The translations under genes were made by a program, and so were the position numbers. From Actinostola sp. cb2023 (taxonomy: Eukaryota > Cnidaria > Anthozoa > Actiniaria > Actinostolidae): 64,000 nt of DNA. The notes under the pieces are model-generated. The model did no database searches. It saw only the letters and a program-made list of their open reading frames with translations, and was not told the DNA's origin. The stretch spans positions 135,001-199,000 of the forward strand of contig JAUJYZ010001188.1 of the NCBI GenBank assembly GCA_033675265.1. Direction: 5' to 3'. Below, piece after piece: positions 46,101 to 60,000 of this stretch (its first letter is position 1; every line of letters starts with the position of its first letter).

Positions 46101-49100
46101 GAATACGCGCGGTCTTCTCGAGTTCCGAGATCCTGGTGGACAAAAGAATTTGGCCATAACCCGCGACGAACTCATCGATGGTCAAGTCCTCGAAACGGAC
46201 GTCACGATTCACTTGCGTGAAGCTGAGATGGCTATGCGGCCATAATTGAGGGTATAAAACAAAACTGGTAAGTTTGGCCTCTTTGCCGGACTTCAACTTA
46301 CCAGACGATGATGCTGATCCTGCATTTCGGCGATCCTCGTGGTCACTACTAGAGTCGCTGCTGGCATCGCCGCCCAGGTTGAAGTCGGCCATCTGATCGT
46401 TTGCCTGTTGCACAAGCCCTTCCATCTGCCTTAATTCAGGGAGGGCGACTCCACGAGAGGATGGAAGAGTGGGCGTTCCCAACGACGCAACACGGTGAGC
46501 ACTGTTGTTGTTCGTAGTATTGACCGAGGCACGGAGGTCGGCCTGGTCTTTCTGGAGGGTAGTAACCTGTGCTTTTAACCCTTCGACGGCGGCCAAGATG
46601 GCGGCTAATACATCTGGAGGATCTTGGGACAGGGTCGCTGGTGGGATACTTACATCCTCGTGCTCTACGACCTCTACTAGAGGAGATGGATCTGGGGGAG
46701 ACGGGCCCTCGCAATCCTTGCTTGGCCTTCCAAACGAGTGTTGTGACTTCACTATGCCACAACCCGAACAAGGGCTATCGCGCTTTGGCTTACCCATTGA
46801 AATAATCGAATCACAATAATAATAATAATAACACCACAAATCGATGTGAACAGTACGAAGGTCAAACGTAATGTGACCATCTGCCCAGCTTAACTCTGTA
46901 ACATTATCCCAACATATGTCAGCAAGGTCAATTAATGTCTTTGAGGATGACCAGCATCCCCAAACAAACACTATCAGAATCAGAAGCGAGATATAGTCGG
47001 GGTATTCTGCAATTGCAGAATACCCCACACCTATTTTGCATAACAATAGAACCTATTGTTCTATAGCAGTGTGGATGCTAAAGTCTCGATGAAAGGACCG
47101 ATGAAAGTCGCACTTGCTATAATATGTACTTATTGACTAGGTGGGAGGGCCGGACGTCATCAAATTTGCATATTGAGATTTCAAACCTCTATAACTCATA
47201 AATGCAAGGTTCAAATCACAAAATACTGAACCCACCAACTACATTGTATTCGGTTTATATTGAATATATTTTTAAAACAAACTCACGGCAGAGGTTAGGT
47301 GCACTTTAAGCCTGGTTCACACTAGCGTCGGTATCGGAATCGAAATCGTAAGAGGAGCTTATGACCAGTGTGAACTAATAATCGGAGTTGGAAGCAGAAG
47401 GGCGACGGAATCGGAATCGGAAGGATCAGAAGGTTTTCTTGCGTTGTTGTGATCCACACTAGATCGTAAGCTTCTTGCGATTAGAATTGCGATTCCGACG
47501 CTAGTGTACACCAGCGGCTTTATACTGAATACTGCACAGATTACGACTACGTCATTTGATTATATATCAAATGATTCCATATTTGGTAACAAAATTCCAT
47601 ATTTGGTAGGTTTCTTATGATTGTTTCCAGTCTCCTCCAAATGACAAAGAGTTCAACAGTTTTGACTCCACGTGTATGTCAGTGTGGATGACGATACGAT
47701 ACATACCAATACATACCAATGAAAGTTTCTACTTTACCTCAGTGGAGGAACTTTGTATTTGGTCCAAACGTTTGTCAATCAGACTCTTTCTCTTCTCATA
47801 AAAACTATCATATTTTATGTCCAAGGGTGCAGCCTATAATATAAACAACACGTGAGCTACTGATTCAAGTGATTGCAACCATTCGCGTTGAAGTGCGACC
47901 CTGAAAACTACAATGTTTTCAGACAAACTCCAGTCTAGACAACCATCAATCAAATTAGCTTTGCTATGATTGGTTAAAGTCTGGACACGCCCATGTTGAT
48001 TGATTGACGTCCAGCTATTTTCAAACATGACAAGCTGTTTTGAAGGTCGCACTTCAATGATAACGGTTATAATAGGCGACTTGCACTAAGAGGTCACGTG
48101 ACCCCAACACCCTTAAATCGAACAGCAGTGTCAAAATGAACTCCAGAAATGAAAAGAGCAACTCGAAATTAATCCAATGCATTTTCCAAACAAAATCTTA
48201 GAAAAGATCCATTTTATTTATTTTTGTCATTTCTCCTGTGTCAGACATTATGCGCTGAAACTTCGCCCTTTTACTAATTTCGAGTTGCTCTTTTCATTTC
48301 TGGAGTTCATTTTGACACTGCTGTTCGATTTAAGGGTGTTGGGGTCACGTGACCTCTTAGTGCAAGTCGCCTATTCTAACCGGTAAACATCGAAGTGAGA
48401 GCCAAGAACACCAACCTCGTAACTAGGCCTCTCTCCTACGCCCTCCTCGAGCGAAGATAAGAGACTGCCTGGGAACGAGGATGTAAAAGAACGTAACTCC
48501 ACAAAACTTCTGTGCATCACAACACTGTACCTGGCAAGATGCTCTAAAAACATCAGGAATACCATCCGAGAACAGGATATCCCAGAAGAACAGACCATAA
48601 AGAGTAGTGAAAGTTGCTGTCTCGCCATGGATTCCTTCATCGTATCCTTGCTGTCTGTAATGAGACAATGCATACTCCTCGACAGATAGAAATGTCATAA
48701 TATCTTCCTTTATTTCCCCGGTCTTGGTTACTTCGTGAGATATGAACACAGCCAACTGTTCAGACCTTTTGCCTTGTATTGTTATCTGAAAGTATTACGA
48801 ATGGTACATTACCATTTACAATGTAAATATATTTTCCTTGCAACTCGCAACGTAACACTGTAGCCTGCGTAGCGGCGTACGGGAAAAGGGAAGGAGGGAG
48901 GGGAAGGGGGGAAGGGGAGGAGAGGAGAGGGGATTGGGGAGAGAGCGGAAGGTAACGCCTGCAATGATAACCCCACATTCCTCGTATTTTACGTTCAAAT
49001 TTTGAACGTAAAATACTCATTGGTTAATCAGCTGTCAATCAAATGCCTCTATTGTTTTAAATGAAAATTGATCTCCATCGTTTGAAGCGACGGTCTAAAC

Positions 49101-51026
49101 ACTGGCGTTCGATAATGATTTTGATCAGATAGATTCTGAGATGGCCGTATCGTTATAAAACAGAACAAAACTCAGTGTTATAAACTCCTTGTTATAAGGA
49201 AAAGGTCGCAAAGCCTAATTTTTAGAGTACTCGCTGAAGTGAAAGGAGAAGCGGTTTTTCTAGTACAACACGAAGCCGATTGAGGTCAAGTTCTTGGGAA
49301 TCAGTCTTGTACGAGTCGCCGCCAAAATTGATCTTCGCTAGTGCTGAAGAAGTAGACTGATTCCATTTAAGCGGCTGCATGTTTTCGCTCTTTTACCCTG
49401 GAGGTCGCTGAGAATCGACAAAGAGCGAACAGACCGACTTATGGAATCAGTCTACTGAAGAAGTAACAGACAAGGGGTTTCAGCAAGTCAGGCTAAAATA
49501 CCACAACTGTGCTTTGAACAAGAAGCTCGAGTACCCTGGTTCCAGAGGCTTTGTTAAGCTCTATAATACGATGTCGAACAAGTTAGGGTATTAAAAGCTC
49601 GAGCTAATCGTAATGTAGAAAGCTTATTAAATTAACTCGTAATGTTGACAGTTGATTCTCTAGATATCTGGCCTTCTCTTCTCTTCTCGATTTATATACT
49701 GGAATATAGTCTCTAATAAAAACTTCCACGGTAATTTAACTTTCTGGGAATCTAAGGGTTAAAAGGAAGGATTCAGTTGAATGTGGGTTTTTCTACGGAC
49801 CGAAGTTTTTTGAAGACGGCGATTCGATCAGGAGTTCGTTCAGAAACGTCCGCAATCGTATAAATATGTTGACAGTTGAGTTGTATGATTCTGTAGATAA
49901 CTGTCTCTAATAAAAACTTCCTTTCATTTAAGTGCTATGTTTATTCAGTTTGTGTAGCCTTTTATAAATACCATAGATCGTAAAAAGACTTTTAAGCGAT
50001 CCATGCCTTTCCCTCGTTCGTTTGTCAAATTACATGTACATGTACATTTCACACTTCACAGTGTAAAAAAAGACGATTTTGATTGGTTTATTTATTTCGC
50101 AATCTTGAATATTAATTAGGGGGTGTATTGAGGAATGTGAGGTTATCATTGCAGGCTTCCCTTCCGCTCTCTCCCCAATCCCCTCTCCCCAATCCCCCCT
50201 CCTCTCCTCCCCCTCCTCTCTCCTCCTCCTTCCCCTCCCTCCTTCCCTTTTCCCGTCCCGTACGCCGCTACGCAGGCTATAACACTGTTGAGAAACGTTG
50301 CAAGGAAGTGTTACGCTGCGTAAAGTAAGCCCTGTTTACAAGGGGAAAGGGTGACCCTAGAACTAGGGACAAAGATAGCCCGGGTTTACAAGCGAAATTT
50401 CTTCGATTGGGTTACCCTTTCCCTCGAGTCAATTCAATTGCTTGGTAACTGAAAACTAGTACAAAGTTGTCCCAAGTCATCCAACTTTTCTTGCAACGGG
50501 CTTTTTTGTCGTATTGCGAGTTGCAAAGAAGGATATTACATGTGCATTTTCCTCTGCAATTTGTCTCGCGACAGCGCTGCATTGCAAGTTGCAAGATCAA
50601 ATACCTCGTCTTACACGGCCTTAATAGGGGGGGGGGACGTCTAACACGGCCTTAATCCCCCCCCCCCCCCCCGGGGGGGGGGGGGGGGGGGGGACTTCCA
50701 TATATAAAGTGGTTTGGATGCTCGTTGTACCTTTTAGGGGTCCAGATCCGCGATTTTGTACCTCTTCTAAGGGTGTCACAAATCTAAAAGGACCACAAGA
50801 GACTAAGCCGGTACCTTTTAGGATGTTCATGGGTAAATAAGATACCCGAGATAAGATAATGACAGCCGGAATGACAGTTGTAGCTTTTGTCACTTTAGAG
50901 TTGGTACCTTTTAGAGGTAAAAATTATGTGTTGCCATGCCCACCTGGGCAAGACTCAGGTACCTGTTAGGGGTCATTTTCAAAATTTCCGACGAGCATCC
51001 CAACCACTTTATATATGGGAGTCAAC

Positions 51027-51060
<34 letters not shown>

Positions 51061-54000
51061 CCTTAATCGTCAGTGGGAAAGGAGTTTTTTATACTTCTTC
51101 AAACATGTTAGCCATAATTACTTCCATGAAAGAAGAGAAAACGTATGAATAGCTTTCCTCTCGACTGTATGGACACGAAGGGTGCTAAACGATAAGGGAA
51201 GAAAACAATTTAAGACAAGTCGTTGATATCAATCTAATATCTTCTTGCTGTCATTTTTACAATATATGTAAGTTGTGGAAGCCAGGGAAGATTAAGTTGT
51301 TTTTGTTGTTATTGTAAGTTGCTTGTTACTACTGCTGATGTTACAATACTTTCAAAGAAATTCTTCAGAATAACAGTAATAACATGGGACTTGCACTAAG
51401 ACTTGCACTAAGACCCCAACACCCTTAAATCGAACATCAGTTTCAAAATGAACTCCAGAAATGAAAAGAGCAACTCGAAATTAGTACAAGGGCGAAGTTT
51501 CAGCTCATTAATGTCTGGCACAGGAGAAATGACACTGACTTAAATCGATCGTTTTGGCAAGAGTTTATATAATCCAGCACATTCTCCCATACGAACCCTA
51601 ATAAAATATGCTGTTCGATTTAAGAGGGTTAGGGTCACGTGACCTCTTAGTGCCCTATTCACAAACTATCCTTACACTGTCTGGCGTGTTTGGCTCCTCT
51701 AAAAGACGTTCGTCAATCTCACAGTCCTCGGCTGGACGTTTCTTCTTTCTAAACGACGTCGAGGCCAAAATCTTCTTTGCTCGCTGAACAAGAGCTAACC
51801 TGCGTCCAAACCGTACAAACGAATCTTCCAAACCATTCTTGGTTAAGTGTAAAGCCTGCAAAAGAGGAGATTTTACGTAACTACATGTACATCTCGAGGC
51901 GTAAGTAGTATTTTGTGTTGAAGTCATTCGCAGAAGGAAGTAACATACCGCATTATAACATATCCTCGTTTTGTAAAGAATACAGAATCAATGCCATGGT
52001 TTCTAAGGAAGGTATTGAGCTGCGACTTGACAATGACTCTCATCAACACTTTGGCATTTCCAGGCCTAGGATTGATGGCCTTCCTGGGTATCTCTAGCCT
52101 GCGAATACAGCCGCTTTCTGGCGGTTGCGCCACAGGGTCTCCCGCTTCCTTGTTTTGCGCTTTAATTTCCGGTTCCGGTTACTTCCCTTTCCACGGTAAC
52201 GACTGGGTACGAGTCTGGCCCTTTAAACCTTGGGACATCGTTGGAAATTCAATGGATATGTCCGAATTTCCGAGGTTTCTACAATATGTATTTAATTCTG
52301 CTGCTAGGCTTATATCTTTAACGCGTAAATGCGTATCATGTCGTAACTTATAGATTTGCAGCGCATTCAGGTTAAATTACTTATTTACACTTATAAGATA
52401 GTTCATGATACTGCATCTACATGATGACATTTGTATCCTATTTTATGGAGCATCTTTCGCCGAACTTATTTTTATTCTTTTACTTTCTTGTAAAGTGCAA
52501 TTGGTCAGCAATGCAAGATGCGCTATATAAATAGGTTATTATTATTATTATTATCTTTATTATTATTATTATCATTATTATTATTATCATTATTATTATT
52601 ATTATCATTATTATTATTATCATTATTATTATTATTATTATCATTATCAATTTCAAAGATCCCATACCTGTACAGGCTGTTTCAAATGTTGATGCACATT
52701 TAAAGCCAGTCGTTCCCACCACATTCCTCTGCAGTCGGCACAGTAAACATCTTGCTGCAGAAGAAGTTTGAGCTGCTCCACAGCTTCATCATAGCGTCTC
52801 ATCTTCTGAAGCACTTCCACGCCAAGATAGCACATCTTAGTGTACACCCACTCAGCCGTGAAGCAACGGAGATGTACAGGAAGCCTTGAAGAAAAGGGCT
52901 GAGGAGTAATGAATAGCAGTACATACACATTGTTCTTGCCATATTGTCTACTTACACTTTGTATACTAATAACGTTGTTATCACCACCACCACCACCACA
53001 ACCACCACCAGGACTACAACCACCACCAGGACTACAACCATCACCACCACCACCACCACAACCACCACCAGGACTACAACCACCACCAGGACTACAACCA
53101 TCACCACCACCACCACCACAACCACCACCAGGACTACAACCACCACCAGGACTACAACATCACCACCACCACCACCACACCACCACCAGGACTACAACCA
53201 CCACCAGGACTACAACCATCACCACCACCACCACCCACAACCACCACCAGGACTACAACCACCACCAGGACTACAACCATCACCACCACCACCACACACA
53301 ACCACCACCAGGACTACAACCACCACCAGGACTACAACCATCACCACCACCACCACCACAACCACCACCAGGACTACACCACCACCAGGACTACAACCAC
53401 CACCACCACCACCACCACCACAACCACCACCAGGACTACAACCACCACCACCACCACCACCACCACAACCACCACCAGGACTACAACCACCACCAGGACT
53501 ACAACCATCACCATCACCATCATCACCATCACCATCACCATTACCATCACCACCACCATCACCATCACCACCACCACCACAACCACCACCAGGACTACAA
53601 CCATCACCACCATCACCACCACCACCACCACCACCACAACCACCACCAGGACTACAACCACCATCACCATCACCATCATCTCCACCATCAAGATCAACAT
53701 TTAAATCATTACACCATATATTTTTCAAACCATGAGTAGACTACATAAACTGTAATAACTTTTGTTATATACCAACTGTCAAAGTTCATTTTTCTCGTGT
53801 TCTGATTGGGCGAGCGGGTATCACGTGAACGTGAACAAGTTTTCATGTTTCCCCGGCAACAGCTCTCAGCGGGCAACAATATGTTGTGGACCGGCAATAA
53901 CAAAACCGGAAGTTGATTGAGCTTTGTAATTAACCTTGATTGGCGTTGGTAAACGTGCTTGAAAAGTGGGAAACTCATCTTTTTGTTTTTCTTTGACAGT

Positions 54001-57000
54001 TGGTATATAACAAAACACTTATTGACTGGGACCTCGGGAAAGCAGTATGTTTTGTGGTCAATAGGCAATATCCTTGCCACTTGTTGACCGCTTGTACTAT
54101 GAAGTAATTACAGGAGACAACTGCTGATACCTTTCCTTGGGGGGCTTCCAGTGTAGCTAACATTGCTTTAAAGCATTCTGATGCCTTAGGGTAGTAACTA
54201 TACGCCATGTCCAGGTCTCCTGTCACCTCTAGAGCAATACACATCGCATGCTTCTCCTGGTAAGCTTCTGCAAACTTTATCATGTGATCTCGATCAGCAA
54301 AAATGGTCGCCTCCCTCAATATCTGGTATTCTGGGTAAACTAATTTCCCAATGTTGACCAAGAAGATGGTTGACCTGGGGTTATAATAATCAAAACAACC
54401 ACTGATTGGGTTACCAGCGTATGGATCATGTTGCTAGTACAATACAAACCAATCACTTTATTTTCTAAAAATTGTTAGTAGGTTGTCGTTAGATTATCAG
54501 TAGGTTATCAGTAGGTTGTTGTTAGGTTGTTGGTAGGTTGTCAGTAGGCTGTTGGTAGGTTGTGGTTGGGTTTTCAGTACGTACGTAGGTTGTTGTCAGG
54601 TCGTGAGTAGGTTGTGAGTAGGTTGTGAGTAGGTTGTGAGTAGGTTGTGAGTAGGTTGTTGGTAGGTTGTTGTTAGGTTGTCAGTATGTTGTGAGTAGGT
54701 TGTTGGTAGGTTGTGAGTAGGTTGTTGGTAGGTTGTTGGTAGGTTGTTGTTAGGTTGTCAGTATGTTGTGAGTAGGTTGTGAGTAGGTTGTGAGTAGGTT
54801 GTTGGTAGGTTGTTGGTAGGTTGTTGGTAGGTTGTCAGTATGTTGTGAGTAGGTTGTTGGTAGGTTGTGAGTAGGTTGTGAGTAGGTTGTGAGTAGGTTG
54901 TGAGTAGGTTGTTGGTAGGTTGTTGGTAGGTTGTTGGTAGGTTGTTGGTAGGTTGTGAGTATGTTGTGAGTAGGTTGTTGGTAGGTTGTGAGTAGGTTGT
55001 GAGTAGGTTGTGAGTAGGTTGTTGGTAGGTTGTTGGTAGGTTGTTGGTAGGTTGTTGGTAGGTTGTCAGTATGTTGTGAGTAGGTTGTTGTCAGGTTGTC
55101 AGTAGGTTGTTGGTAGGTTGTGAGTAGGTTGTGAGTAGGTTATGAGTAGGTTGTGAGTAGGTTGTGAGTAGGTTGTTGGTAGGTTGTGAGTAGGTTGTTG
55201 TCAGGTTGTCAGTAGGTTGTTGGTAGGTTGTTAGATTGTTGGTAGGTTGTCAGTAGGTTGTCAGTAAGTTGTACAGTAAGTGTAGTGTATTGGGTTCCCT
55301 GTGTTATGCCGCAAGGCATGATGGTTAAGGAACCAAGATGGCGACCGATTAGTAAAGATACCATGAGTTCATAGAGTCGTGTTCAATCTTCTATTTAGTT
55401 AGTTAACATAGGCCATCGGATGTAACACTGGCGACGAGGATAATCCCAAATAGTTTAAGAGTAATCTGAAAACGGTATTTTGTACAAAATGTCAACAGAA
55501 ACGGAAAAAAATATCATCGGAAAATTTGATTGCTACGGTGATGCATCGACGCTCGGTACACGCTGGACAAGGTGGTTAAAATCATTTGAATTGTTCGCAG
55601 ATGCACAAGGATTAATTATCACAGATGATTCTGACAAAAATAAGCAAAGAAGACGAGCACAGCTACTTCATTACGCTGGCCCAGATACACAAGACGTATT
55701 CTATACACTTGCAGATACTGGAGCTGACAGCGACTACAAAGCAGCAGTCGACGCTCTCAACGCCCACTTTCGACCACAAGTTAATTCTGCATACGCCAGA
55801 CATGCTTTTAAACAGATAAATCAGCAGGAAAATGAAACAATCTTACAATTCGTAACGCGTCTGAGAAGAGGCGCTAAAGATTGCAACTATGGGGAGGACA
55901 CTGATAACCATATCAGAGACGAAGTACTACAGAAGTGCAGATCCGAATATCTCCGCAGGCGACTGTTGGAAGAGGATAAGGAACTAACTCTGAAACGCAC
56001 CTTAGATATCGCACAACAATGTGAGAAGGTCGAGAAACAAATGGAGGCTATGTCAGTGCCAAAAACGGCCAAAGAGACGACAACAAATGAGATCAACAGG
56101 ATACATGAGAACCCCAAGAGAGGAGACCGCTACAAAAGGGGAGACAACAGGTGTTACAGATGTGGAGGAACTGGACACTACGGACGAGACCCATCCTGCC
56201 CAGCAAGGGGAAAGACCTGCCGGGAGTGTGGGGGAAGAGACCATTTTGCCTCACAGTGCAAGTCAAGGTCAAGCAGCAGCCGTTCCCATGGCAACCAAGA
56301 CAAGAAACCTAACAGGAACACGGCCAATGCAGTACAGACCGATGAAGAAGAAGCCTATGCTTTCAGTGTGTGTGATAACAAACAAGAGAAAATCCCTGTG
56401 ATAGTTGGTGGATGCGAGATAAGTATGATTGTCGACTCCGGAGCAAGTGCCAATATCCTAGATAGACAGACATGGGAGTGGTTGAAGAGGAACAAGATCA
56501 AGTGTGAGTCGGCACGCTCAAGCAGAAAGCTCTACACCTACGGCTCTGAGAAACCCCCTTAAGAGTGATTGGAACTTTCACCTGCAGGGTCATGGCTGGA
56601 AAAACAACAGTACGGAGGGAGAATTCTGTGTGATTGATGGCAGAGGAGAATCTCTACTGGGAAGAGCGACAGCTGTGAGACTTGGAGTTCTAAAGGTAGG
56701 AGTAGACATTTCAGCTGTGGATGAGAGACTCCAACCCATTGGTGAGACTATACAGGAGAAATACCCAGAAGTCTTCAGAGGTGTTGGCATGCTCAAAGGT
56801 CGTGCAGTACAGCTACATATTGATCCCAACGTGAAGCCTGTGGCACAGCCGATCAGGAGGACACCATTTAGTCTGAGATCCAAAGTAGAGGAGAAAATAA
56901 AGGAGCTCATCGACATGGACATTATTGAACCTGTAGCAGGCCCCACCCCTTGGGTCAACCCTGTCGTAGTGGTACCAAAACCAAATGGTGACATCCGACT

Positions 57001-60000
57001 TTGCATCGACATGCGCAGGGCCAATGAGGCAATACTGAGAGAGAGACACCCCATTCCTACTGTGGATGAGATTACACAAGACATGAATGGCAGCAAGGTC
57101 TTCAGCAAGCTGGATCTGAAGTGGGGGTATCACCAGCTAGAGCTGACCCCTGACTCGAGAGAGATAACAACGTTTGTGACGCACTGTGGACTCTTCCGAT
57201 ACAAAAGACTGTTGTTCGGGGTGAGTTTAGCTTCTGAACAATACCAGCATGAGATCCAGACAACGCTGGCTGGTATTGATGGACAAGAGAACATCTCTGA
57301 CGACATCATCGTGCACGGAGAGGACCAAGCAGAACATGACAAGCGATTGGAGAAAGTTGTCAAGAGACTAGGGGAATGTGGATTGACCCTCAATGCTGCA
57401 AAGTGCCAGTTCAGCATGGATAAACTCACATTTGTCGGAATGGTGCTATCTGAGAAAGGAGTAAGCTGCACTACCGAGAAAGTAAGAGCAGTGACTGAAG
57501 CAAGGGAGCCACAAACAGCATCTGAAGTGCGGAGCTTCCTGGGCCTGGTCAACTACTGTGGACGCTTCATACCTGATCTGGCGACAGTATCTGAACCATT
57601 GAGACACCTGACAAAACAAGGGACGCAGTTCGAGTTTGGCATGGAGCAGAAGCAGGCATTTGAAGAACTAAAACGACGCCTATCCAATGCAGAAACCTTG
57701 GGTTACTTTGACAAGGACGCTCCTACACAGGTAGATGCAGACGCGAGCCCCGTCGGCTTGGGTGCTATCCTAACCCAACATCAGAAGGATGGACCCAGAG
57801 TCATCAGCTACGCAAGCCGCAGCCTCAGCGACACAGAAAGGCGGTACTCACAGACAGAAAAAGAAGCTTTAGCCCTTGTGTGGGCATGTGAGAAGTTCCA
57901 CCCATACGTATATGGAGTCCCATTTGAACTCATCACAGACCACAAACCACTAGAGGTCATTTATGGAATCAAGTCTAAGCCATGTGCACGCATTGAAAGT
58001 GGGTATTGAGGATGCAACCCTACAACTTTAAAGTGAAGTACAAGCCTGGAGCACAGAACATTGCAGATTCACTCTCGAGACTAGTGGTCGAGAGTGGAGC
58101 CAAAGGCAATTATGCTACAAAGGCGGAAGAATATGTGAGATTTGTAGCAGTGTCTGCAACCCCTAGAGCCATGACAACCCGAGAAGTGGAAGAGGCCTCA
58201 GCGACGGATGAAGAGCTTAGCGAAGTCAGGAAGTGCATAGAGGGAGTGCGATGGGAGCAGTTGACCTACAAGCAGTATATCCCAGTGAGCAGTGAGCTGT
58301 GTACCATTGGACATCTTGTGCTTAGAGGAACGAGGACTGTTGCACCAATGAAACTCAGACCAAGGCTGCTGGCACTAGCCCATGAAGGTCACCTGGACAT
58401 CGTAGGCACCAAGCAGAAACTACGCAGTAAGGTATGGTGGCCGGGAATGGAAAGGGACGTGGAAAAATACTGCAAAGCATGTCACGGATGTCAACTTGTC
58501 AGCCGTCCTGACCCCCCGGAACCTGTTACAAGTACAGACCTACCTGCTGGACCATGGAGAGACCTGGCGGTTGATCTACTGGGACCCCTCCCATCGGGTG
58601 AATCCATCTTGGTGGTAGTCGACTATTATAGTCGTTACTACGAAACAGATGTCCTGAGGTCTACCGTTACAGCAAAGGTTATCGCAAGTCTGGAGGAAAT
58701 GTTCTCACGACATGGACTGCCCGAGAGCCTGACATCAGACAATGGACCACAGTTTGTGGCATCGGAGTTTGCAGCATACATGGAGCAAGAAGGAATTCGA
58801 CACCATAAAACCACAGCCAAGTGGCCTCAAGCCAATGGTGAAGTGGAACGCCAGAACCGCTCCATTCTGAAGAGACTGAAGATTGCCCATGCAGAGAAGA
58901 AGGATTGGAGGAAAGAGCTCAACACATACTTGACGGCATACAGAGGACTACCACATCCAACCACAGGAGTCAGCCCAGCCGAGCTGCTATTTGGACGGAA
59001 AATTCGTACCCGTCTGCCACAGCTGAGTGATATACATGTTGAACAAGGAGTACGAGACAGAGATGCAGAACAAAAGGCTAGATACAAGGAGTATGCTGAT
59101 GTGAAGCGCGGGGCCACATACTCAGATGTTAATATAGGAGATAGAGTACTGGTCAAACAGGAGAAGGAGAACAAACTCACAACTACTTTCAACCCAGAGC
59201 CATACAGAGTCGTTAGCAAGACCGGGAACAGCATACTGGTGGAGAGTCCCGATGGAGCACAATATTCTAGGAACTCTAGTCATGTAAAGAAATTTGTCTC
59301 TCAAGCAACTGAAAGGACTGCAGAAGGCAATAATGGAAGTGATGAAGGAACTGAAGAAACAACGAGTAGCCAACAACCAAGTGGAGCAGAGGAAATCAAG
59401 CAACCCTACACACCAAGGCCTCCACGGACAAGAAGACTACCATCAAGACTAGATGACTATGTTGTTACAAAAGCATAGACATTAGTGCATGTTATAGCAC
59501 TTTGTTATTGTTTGGACATATTGTTACTATAGATTTATGGACACTTGAACATTACAATTGTTGTACCTAGTTAGTATCTAAGAAGGGAAGAGATGTAGTG
59601 TATTGGGTTCCCTGTGTTATGCCGCAAGGCATGATGGTTAAGGAACCAAGATGGCGACCGATTAGTAAAGATACCATGAGTTCATCGAGTCGTGTTCAAT
59701 CTTCTATTTAGTTAGTTAACATAGGCCATCGGATGTAACAGGTAGGTTGTCAGTAGGTTGTCAGTAGGTTGTTGGTAGGTTGTTGATAGGTTGTCAATAG
59801 GTTGTCAGTACGTTGTCAGTAGGTTGTTGGTAGGTTGTTGGTAGGTTGTCAGTAGGTTGTCAGTAGGTTGTTGGTAGGTTGTCAGTAGGCTGTCAGTAGG
59901 TTGTTGGTAGGTTGTTGGTAGGTTGTTGGTAGGCTGTCAGTAGGTTGTTGGTAGGTTGTCAATAGGTTGTCAGTAGGTTGTTGGTAGGTTGTCAGTAGGC

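Larger units (their letters stand above)
36700..47040 (-). mobile_element. DIRS-like tyrosine-recombinase retrotransposon, degraded and interrupted
   Basis: Within the FAN1 intron between exons G and H, same orientation as FAN1. Order along the minus strand: gag (46,797 down to 44,873), reverse transcriptase-RNase H (about 44,790 down to 37,800), tyrosine recombinase (37,680 to 36,802). A recombinase in place of a DDE integrase, and no LTR-type direct repeats, mark the DIRS class. Three DNA insertions (45,069-45,920; 42,379-44,065; 38,814-42,313) and at least two small frameshifts break it. I could not identify the terminal and internal complementary repeats, so the outer bounds are approximate. 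A 28-base perfect palindrome sits near the 5' end at about 47,000. Confidence 0.85.
55281..59740 (+). mobile_element. Ty3/Gypsy LTR retrotransposon inside the minisatellite
   Basis: 147-bp LTRs starting TGTAGTG and ending TGTAACA, a primer-binding site directly after the 5' LTR, gag with two zinc knuckles, protease, RT, RNase H and integrase in Gypsy order, and a purine tract before the 3' LTR. It is antisense to FAN1. LTRs differ at one of 147 positions, so the insertion is recent, yet the coding part has frame breaks near 56,550-56,620 and near 58,000. No identical target duplication is visible (GTAAG against GGTAG), perhaps because the repeat flanks have rearranged. Confidence 0.93.

Noticed and set aside
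47834..48052. 72-residue minus-strand frame beside FAN1 exon G as part of FAN1
   Set aside because: It is in the intron directly before exon G; the acceptor at 47,834-47,835 and the homology start exactly at exon G.
48760..49020. Minus-strand frame upstream of FAN1 exon F
   Set aside because: Wrong frame relative to exon F, and it runs into the TAACACTG-flanked foldback.
52909..53739. Pro/Thr/His-rich frames of 260-276 residues and Gly-rich frames on the other strand
   Set aside because: Produced by the CCACCACCAGGACTACAA minisatellite inside a FAN1 intron; every frame is open by periodicity.
56500..56620. Programmed frameshift between gag-protease and RT in the Gypsy element
   Set aside because: Two different frame changes within about 80 bases inside the protease domain, plus another near 58,000, fit indels or errors better than one recoding site. 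Kept only as a check to make.
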